Shown here: positions 57,781-64,000 of the stretch, piece after piece | Position numbering within the stretch: position 1 is the first letter of the stretch | How the letters are laid out: every line of letters begins with the position of its first letter | NCBI GenBank assembly: GCA_964020155.1 | Contig: OZ026550.1 | Location: 253,501-317,500, forward strand | DNA length: 64,000 nucleotides | Direction of reading: 5' to 3' | From: Chondrilla cf. caribensis | Lineage: Eukaryota > Porifera > Demospongiae > Chondrillida > Chondrillidae | Program-made: the position numbers and the translations under genes | Notes under the pieces: model-generated | Databases searched by the model: none | The model's input: only the letters and a program-made list of their open reading frames with translations | What the model was told of the DNA's origin: nothing

Positions 57781-58795
57781 CATTAGCTGTCAGTATCGCT
57801 GACGATATTATAGAGTATCGATGTGTTATTGCTATCGGTATTAGAACGACCTTTCTTTGATGGCTGGTATGTCTGGTGACTAACACTGACTATTAGCCCT
57901 GTCCACATCTGGTGGAGTACTGGGGTTGTTATATCCAGACCAAAGTGTGTTACTATGCGGAACTGTGTTGGATGTACTGTATAGGAGTGTGGCTGGGAAA
58001 TGACCCCTTATTGTGGTCCACATGGTTGAGGGGTGGTAGTCTAGTGATCAGAAGGAAAAATGGAAGTCGGACCAACTGGACAAAAACACATGTGAAACAC
58101 AAGAACTGGGAATGGGACTTGGTTGTCCTAACACTGCTCACTCTAAAACGTCCTATTGCTTACAGGATGTTACAACACCAATGTCCCCTCTCACAACACA
58201 TGGATCATGGGACCAAACTGACAATACCACACGTGTAACAACAACGTGTATTGAGAGATCTCCTCGTACACTCACTTTGAGGACAATACAACTTTTCAAA
58301 GCATTTCAGATTATTGCGACGGACATCGTCTATGTTGACACGTCCTCTCTTCCTTGAGGTTCGAAACGTTCAAGAGCAGTGACGGGATCCCGTACCTCGA
58401 GTATCGTCGTGGAGTGACACACTCTCGACCAGTTGAAGGAACATCCACCCCGGTGTGTCCACAAGATCCTCCGAGCTCTTCCTCGTACGCGTGTGTTCCA
58501 GCATGGACTCTCGATCTTCGAATAGTTAGCGTTTTACCTCAAAATTATAACTCACAAAAGTACGTGGATCAGTTGGAGACACCTTCGTCCAATGATCGTG
58601 ATCGACGGTGTACAATACACGTCCCAATTCGAAGGTAGACACACAACGTACAGTGTATATTGCTCGTGGGACGAAAGATCAAGTTCAAGCTCAGGATGGG
58701 GTGCACGTGATCAATAGAAGCCATGTTGAGGTTCAAGGAAACTATGAATATCATTATTAACACTCCTGTACAAGTTCAAAAGAACAAGACTTAGT
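57781..58795. repeat. Duplicated intergenic block downstream of gene F
   Basis: Fifth copy of the block; 94-codon plus ORF at 58354-58638 and longer plus ORF at 57912-58238 open. Confidence 0.5.
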
Positions 58796-58797
58796 GT

Positions 58798-59739
58798 TTA
58801 CACATAAAACAGTTCATAGTTTGGAATAATTGATGACCAAAAGTCCATAGGATCAGTACAACCACCAATGACTACAAAAGATGATGAACTAACTGCAATA
58901 GCACAAGAGAGTAAATGAGGCCTAACACACTGTCCAACATTAGACCACTTGTCAGTGGTTGGATCGTAAATGGAGACATCAGATGTTGGCTTGCCTGATT
59001 TATAACCACCCACCACTATTGGGTGGTCACTGTCTGCTACTAAACCTGATACACAGTTTGAAGTGTTCTGTACTCGAATCCACTTTACTTCTTGTTCCTT
59101 GGTAACGGCATTGACGACCTCCTCCACAGGTAGTTTGAAGGCTATTTTGGTGGCTGTTGTTGTACTGTCCTTACCACTGGTGATGCACACAGATCTGCAA
59201 CTAATAGAGGCTCTCATGAAGTGCATTGGTAGTGGTAGCTTGAAGGAGCTGGAGGTGGTCCATTGGAAGGTGTCCATGTTGAAGACCTCAACACTGTCAA
59301 GGAGGGTCTTGTTATCACTTGCTTTCCCGCCAGCCACTAGCATGAGGTTGTTGCAGTGGATGATACACGGACGAACTCTTTTTGTTGGCATTGGAGGTAC
59401 TTTAGGAAACCATTGCTTCTTGTCTTCATCCCAAGTGATTGTTGAGTTGGTGATTTCTCCAGTGGATGCATCTACTCCTCCAATCAGAGTTAGCTGACCG
59501 TTTACTAATGTTGATTCACTGTCATAGATTGGTGAAGGTGGCAGTGTGGTCCACTCGGCTGTGATGGTGTCGTATACTTGGACCAACTGATCACGTTCAA
59601 CATCACCACAGGCACCTCCGCTAAGATATATCTTTCCTCCAATCACTACGGCTGTAGCATGACTTGTTGGCATGGGAAGAGGAGGCAGTTGGATGGACTG
59701 TAACTTGTTACCTTTTAAGAGTACATCACTTCGGAACAC
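58798..59739 (-). CDS. Kelch propeller exon of gene F
   Basis: Terminal exon, 313 codons plus stop. Six blades. Variable residues: TSHATA, GGACGDVERDQ, IYDSES, KRVRPC, PMHFMRAS, SNCVSG, GGYKSGKP, HLLSCA; blade four is also altered (SVCITSGKDS for YLYITSGMNS). It ends IPNYELFYV. Confidence 0.9.
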   Translation of the reverse strand: MFRSDVLLKGNKLQSIQLPPLPMPTSHATAVVIGGKIYLSGGACGDVERDQLVQVYDTITAEWTTLPPSPIYDSESTLVNGQLTLIGGVDASTGEITNSTITWDEDKKQWFPKVPPMPTKRVRPCIIHCNNLMLVAGGKASDNKTLLDSVEVFNMDTFQWTTSSSFKLPLPMHFMRASISCRSVCITSGKDSTTTATKIAFKLPVEEVVNAVTKEQEVKWIRVQNTSNCVSGLVADSDHPIVVGGYKSGKPTSDVSIYDPTTDKWSNVGQCVRPHLLSCAIAVSSSSFVVIGGCTDPMDFWSSIIPNYELFYV

Positions 59740-61039
59740 CTACAGTAGAAGACAAGTGAGAGGATTGGTTATTGCAATGAGACTGACAGAACCAAAGAAG
59801 GTACTCACATGTGTTGTGTGTATGCACTGTACATGTTTACCTGTCATGTAACAGGTATATTTTGAGGGACAGATTTTCACAACCATATATTCATGTACAA
59901 GAGTTGATACCATTGACCCATGTACATCAACCTACCACACATATCATGTATCATGTCTGCTGTATACCCTCAGCATGTACTACATTGACACAGGTACACA
60001 CTTAACATTGGACACAAAGTTTTAGTGTGTTATGTTACATATGCAACATGCAAACAATGAGCTATAAATGAACTGTAAACTGTACTACCATCACAGAGAT
60101 GAGAGGTGGAGTTATTAAAAGAGAGATTTGGACCTCTCAGAAACACATTCTTGTAAGCCCTCATACCTCAATATTGGCATAAGAATGACACAGTGACTAT
60201 TATTATAGCTAGGGTTCAATAGACTCAATTGAGGATAAAACATTACAACAAGTGAACATATGTACATTAGTGCGGTGTTGAGTAGTCAGACGTGCATGGA
60301 CGTCGGATGCCATTTTGTTGTCAATTCCAAGCTGTTTTGAGGATATGACCTTTTTGATACATTACATCACCATAAAATGGCTGACAACAGTTCCCCGATG
60401 TTTCGTTTGAAGTCTGAAGAAGTGGTTTCAACAAGACAACTCCATATCACTGGTTTTCATCACAACGGTCTTGTTTCAACCAATGCATGGTGCAGCCATA
60501 CAAGCTGCACCTATTCCCACAGCACTGATATGTACAGGATGTACATTAGCATATGGTATGGAGTAGTCACTTTGAACTGAGAATAAGGACTGTTTGCTAT
60601 CATTTCATATTTACAAATGTCTCATCTCAGGTTGCCTTGTCCACTTGTGGACTGACAGTGTTGAAGGATTGTGGAACTGACACAAGTATTGTGACACACT
60701 TGATGTGTTGGAATGCAGTATTAGAACACTCTCTCAACTCATGTGCATGGTCTACACAGAAGCGAAGGAGATGTACTAAAATAGAGCAGCTATATGATAT
60801 ACACTAGTAGTATCTACCTGTGTGGTGCGTTAACACAATAGAAGGTCAGCCCAGTGTATATATGATGCGTACATGTATAGTACAATATGTGTACACAAGT
60901 ATCAATAAACATCAACTCTCAAGTGGGTCGGGTCGGTCGGTCATGAGTGTTGAGGGTCAGGATGAGTGCTAGTTCACCTGTGTAGGTTACATGTGTTTGC
61001 GGGAACAGGAATAGAAACTTAAATATCGATCTCACTTAC
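59740..61039 (-). repeat. Intron of gene F; shared intron block plus unique part
   Basis: Conserved block with plus ORFs at 60377-60580 and 60553-60807. About 150 bases next to the kinase (60865-61015) are not found in other introns except a short match in E (aaggtcagcccagtgtatat). Confidence 0.65.
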
Positions 61040-61951
61040 CTTTGGCTCAATCTTTCTCACTTCTGTGTACAACTTCCAAGCTCCTGGGTGAGACAATGGA
61101 AACAACTCAAAATGTGCTAAGACTTCTTCAATGGTCAGCCTCTCCTTTGGGTCGTCCTTCAGACAAGCTTGGATCAGTGCTTTAAGAGGATGGTCATCTG
61201 GTACTTTAGAGAGATCCTTTGCTCTTCGATCTACTTCTGATACAACACCGATTCCAAACATGGAACAAGAAGGAGGTTCTTGGGTTGCTACCTCCAGCAT
61301 CACCACACCCAGGGAGAACACGTCACCTTTGTCAGTAAAGCGAGTCTCCTTATCGCATAGGGCCTCCGGTGGCATGTACAGTACAGTGCCAGGTTGGGTG
61401 GTGGTCAAATACTGGATGTCTGAGGGACGGAATTTAGCCTGACCGAAGTCACCAATTTTAACAATTCTTCCATCTTCGTCCAGGAGAATATTGCTGGATT
61501 TCAAATCACGGTGGAGAATTTGAGGGTCCTGACGGTGTAGGTATCTTAGCCCGGAAGCGATTTGTTGGCATATATCGACCTGCTTCTCCTTTGAGAGATT
61601 TCCTCTGTTGTCTTTGAGGAACTTCTCCAACGTCTGGTCCATCAACTCCATCACCAGCAATACACCGCCTTCTTGTGTCTCGTCATTGAATACACCGATA
61701 AAATCCACGATATGAGGGTCTTCAGCTGCTCTCAGAATGTCGCATTCTCTTCGAAAATCTTCCAACAGTTTCTCCAAATCTTGTGCGTTTTCTCTGGCGC
61801 TCTCTACAAGAATGTCGTGGATTTTCTTCACAGCGACTGGTTTACCGTTATACGTTCCTCTGTAGACTCCTCCGTAGCTTCCTCTCCCCAGACGATCGCC
61901 AATCTTCAGTCCTACCGCTCCAGAAAATATCCGAGAGAACAGACCTCCCAT
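61040..61951 (-). CDS. N-myristoylated TKL-type kinase, exon 1 of gene F (type II)
   Basis: 304 codons, phase 0 donor CCAAAG/GTAAGTG. Start MGGLFSRIFSG (Gly2, Ser6). RLGRGSYGGVYRG, VAVKK, DFGQAKFRPSD and MPPE present; the catalytic loop reads HRDLKSSN instead of HRDLKPSN and the following strand has IVKIGDFG. Tail LSHPGAWKLYTEV as in E. It starts 278 bases downstream of the stop of the intact ADAR gene. Confidence 0.86.
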
Positions 61952-62228
61952 TGTACCTTACTCGACGATGAGGACACGCCCCTTTACAGGGTGGATCACA
62001 TTATCAACATCCACTATTAATAATATTCATTTAATGGCGATGAATATATATCGAAGCAGCATCCACGCTGTACCTAGTAAGACCCTTATAATAGCCTCAT
62101 ATAATACGCGCGTGCACACATCCACCACATGTACGTACAGCAATCATTATGCGTGAACAGTATTAATTTGAATGAACAGACAATTATAAGTCAACTGTAG
62201 ACACATACACACACAGAAGACAGTAGAG

Positions 62229-63965
62229 TCATTGAGGAGACTCAAACAAGTCCACTTCTGAGGGTTTCTTCATCCACTGTCCAAATCCTTTGTCTTGGAG
62301 TTCTGCAAACAGCTTCTTCTTGGAGACATTGTACTCCTCTGAAGACTCTTTAGTATCCTTGTACACTGTGTGGTCCATCAAGTCCTCACGCTTGGATAAC
62401 ATACAGACTTCACGAAATTCACCAAAAAGACTTGACTTTGTGATACGAGACTGACCAATGGGTGTGGTCAGTGTAGACAAGGATACCGGTCGTCCTGTTC
62501 CACCATCAATAAGCTCCGCCCCCTCATCACCTACACACCAGTTCACACTAAAGTTGTTTGTCTTTTCTGTGTGTCGTTTCATCTGGTCACCTCCTGTCAC
62601 CCCACACAGGTGGGGATGGTTCACCCGATACCCAGGGGGTAGGGACACCAATCCACCCACACGACAGCACACAGCTCGTGAGAGGTGGCCGTGGTGATGT
62701 AGACTCCCCAGTATCAGGGAGGACATGTACACGGGGGAGATGAGATGGCTGAGAAGTGCTCCCTGGACCCCCACCACGTTCCACCTACACACTTTATCAC
62801 TGCAACTCATTGTCCTCAACTGACCACCCAACTGGATACCGTCCCACGTCTGTATGGACCCACTCTCCTTGATGGGTATCGTACCCTGACCTCCCTCCAT
62901 CTTTGTCCGGAGGAGACCTTGTTGTTTGGTCTTCATTGTTGGACAGTGGGAGTGTCCTACAGGGACTGCCTCCCTCTCACTCTCGTCACCTTCACCACGC
63001 GAGAACTGTGCTCCATCACCACAAGGGGCGGTGCTTATGTAGAGGTGAAACTCCACCCCCTCCCTCACTTCCAGTTTACCAGGTTGTACACTGGAGGGAA
63101 CAAATATGGACTCTCCCTTCTGGTAATGGGATTGCAGCTGGTGATACATGAATCTCATTAGTGAGCGCCTAGCAACCACTTCCGCATGTGAATCGTGAAC
63201 GACTGTACCCTCAAGGCTGAGCTTGTCACCTTCGATACAACGAGTGCCTGTTCCTATGGCAACCACAGTTGGGTTGGGACAATTGGGTGAGGTCATCACG
63301 AAGCCAGCGACAACCTTCCTGCCGGGTTGCGCAATAGACAGGTCACATGACAGCTGACTGTATTTGTCATGCACTAATGCAGCTACTCTATCAGGGAAAC
63401 TTGCATCAGAAGAAATGGCCGACGGGTTGTGAGGGCCAGCTGTCCAAGGTTTGTAGCTGTCATCGTCTCCAGGATCAGGAGGGAGTGAGGTTTGAAGGCT
63501 CTGCAGAGCCAAATCAGCAGCTTTTCTCTTAGCTTCCTTCTTCTGAGCTGCTTCTGCTTCGAAGTAGTGCTGGCCAAATTTAACAGCTACAACAAATGTC
63601 TTCTCGTGAGGAGGACCACTCTCACGGACATCGATGAATTCCAGTTCCAATTTAGACTTTTGGCATATTTCATGGAGAGCACTGACCGGGTTCCTGGACA
63701 TGTCACCCACGACTGATGACACGCTCGCTAACGATTGGGAAAGTAAGGTTCGCAGTGGCATTGGGTCTGATGCAATTCCAACTTCCACTCCCATTACAGA
63801 TTGGGAGTTGGTATCCATATCAGACTGATCAGTTGTGATATTAGCATTGGGAGTCATTACAGTCTGGTTCAATTCTAACGCATCTGGCCATTTTGAAGGA
63901 CTGTTGTCATGGTTACCCGAACCTCCCACACAAAATCTATTAATGGCTTCATCCAGTTTCGACAT
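62229..63965 (-). CDS. ADAR-like double-stranded RNA adenosine deaminase
   Basis: 578 codons in a single open frame. One dsRNA-binding domain (about 93-160: PVSALHEICQKSKLELEF, then AEAAQKKEAKRKAADLAL) and an adenosine-deaminase domain with the zinc site HAE (His260, Glu262 in VHDSHAEVVARR), PCGDG (Cys315) and SCSDK (Cys388), followed by KVCRWNVVGVQGALLSHLI and the C-terminal [19 protein letters not shown]. It would convert adenosine to inosine in dsRNA in the nucleus. Spacings fit the ADAR/ADAR2 family. No Z-DNA-binding domain is seen; further 5' exons could lie beyond the window. The first ATG fits (MSKLDEAINRF). It is the only intact ADAR here; at least six partial copies are scattered through the array. 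I give no symbol because ADAR1/ADAR2 assignment is uncertain. Confidence 0.88.
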   Translation of the reverse strand: MSKLDEAINRFCVGGSGNHDNSPSKWPDALELNQTVMTPNANITTDQSDMDTNSQSVMGVEVGIASDPMPLRTLLSQSLASVSSVVGDMSRNPVSALHEICQKSKLELEFIDVRESGPPHEKTFVVAVKFGQHYFEAEAAQKKEAKRKAADLALQSLQTSLPPDPGDDDSYKPWTAGPHNPSAISSDASFPDRVAALVHDKYSQLSCDLSIAQPGRKVVAGFVMTSPNCPNPTVVAIGTGTRCIEGDKLSLEGTVVHDSHAEVVARRSLMRFMYHQLQSHYQKGESIFVPSSVQPGKLEVREGVEFHLYISTAPCGDGAQFSRGEGDESEREAVPVGHSHCPTMKTKQQGLLRTKMEGGQGTIPIKESGSIQTWDGIQLGGQLRTMSCSDKVCRWNVVGVQGALLSHLISPVYMSSLILGSLHHHGHLSRAVCCRVGGLVSLPPGYRVNHPHLCGVTGGDQMKRHTEKTNNFSVNWCVGDEGAELIDGGTGRPVSLSTLTTPIGQSRITKSSLFGEFREVCMLSKREDLMDHTVYKDTKESSEEYNVSKKKLFAELQDKGFGQWMKKPSEVDLFESPQ

Positions 63966-64000
63966 TTCGTGATTGTCCTCCTCAGCACTGCTCTCATGAG

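Overview
The window looks like nuclear DNA of an early-branching animal, most probably a sponge. It has spliceosomal introns with GT..AG ends, an ADAR RNA-editing enzyme, CARD and death-fold domains, a ROC-COR GTPase, TKL-type kinases, kelch propellers, a poly(A)-tailed non-LTR retrotransposon and very many (CA)n microsatellites and minisatellites. The species call is inference. No prokaryotic features are visible.

The main content is a tandem array of eight kinase exons, all on the minus strand. Seven are followed downstream by an exon encoding a six-bladed kelch propeller. In minus-strand order they are F (61951-58798), E (54326-51324), D2 (48768-41825), D1 (37125-25889), G (21949-17548), C (12035-9026), B (8343-5540) and A (2731 to beyond the left edge). 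The kinase N-lobes fall into three types. Type I (A, E, G) begins MGARSS and type II (C, F) begins MGG-x-FS; both look N-myristoylated. Type III (B, D1, D2) has no start codon in the kinase exon and is spliced from upstream exons.

In D1 and D2 the upstream exons can be followed completely, with all splice phases matching. They predict CARD - unnamed helical/alpha-beta module - coiled coil - kinase - kelch proteins of about 1148 and 1149 residues. Gene G has lost its kelch exon. Its kinase exon has a shifted donor that is in phase with a ROC-COR-death gene, giving a predicted pseudokinase-ROC-COR-death fusion of 1141 residues.

A full ADAR-like gene lies at the right end (63965-62229). Truncated pieces of it lie upstream of most array units, so the ancestral duplicated segment apparently carried an ADAR 3' part. 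Each kelch gene except A (off the edge) and C (broken) is followed by the same ~1 kb non-coding block. The kinase-kelch introns carry another block, conserved in every copy.

The rest is repeat-rich: a 27-bp minisatellite in the intron before each type III kinase, a 29-bp minisatellite before the coiled-coil exon, a 35-bp minisatellite between units, long (CA)n tracts, a retrotransposon inserted in a 29-bp array, a Harbinger-like and another short inverted-repeat element, and large palindromes. A separate EF-hand exon of calumenin type sits near 16.2 kb.

Taken together this looks like a diversifying innate-immunity-like family: a death-fold or lipid anchor at the N terminus, a kinase signalling module, and a kelch sensor whose variable residues sit at the same place in every blade.
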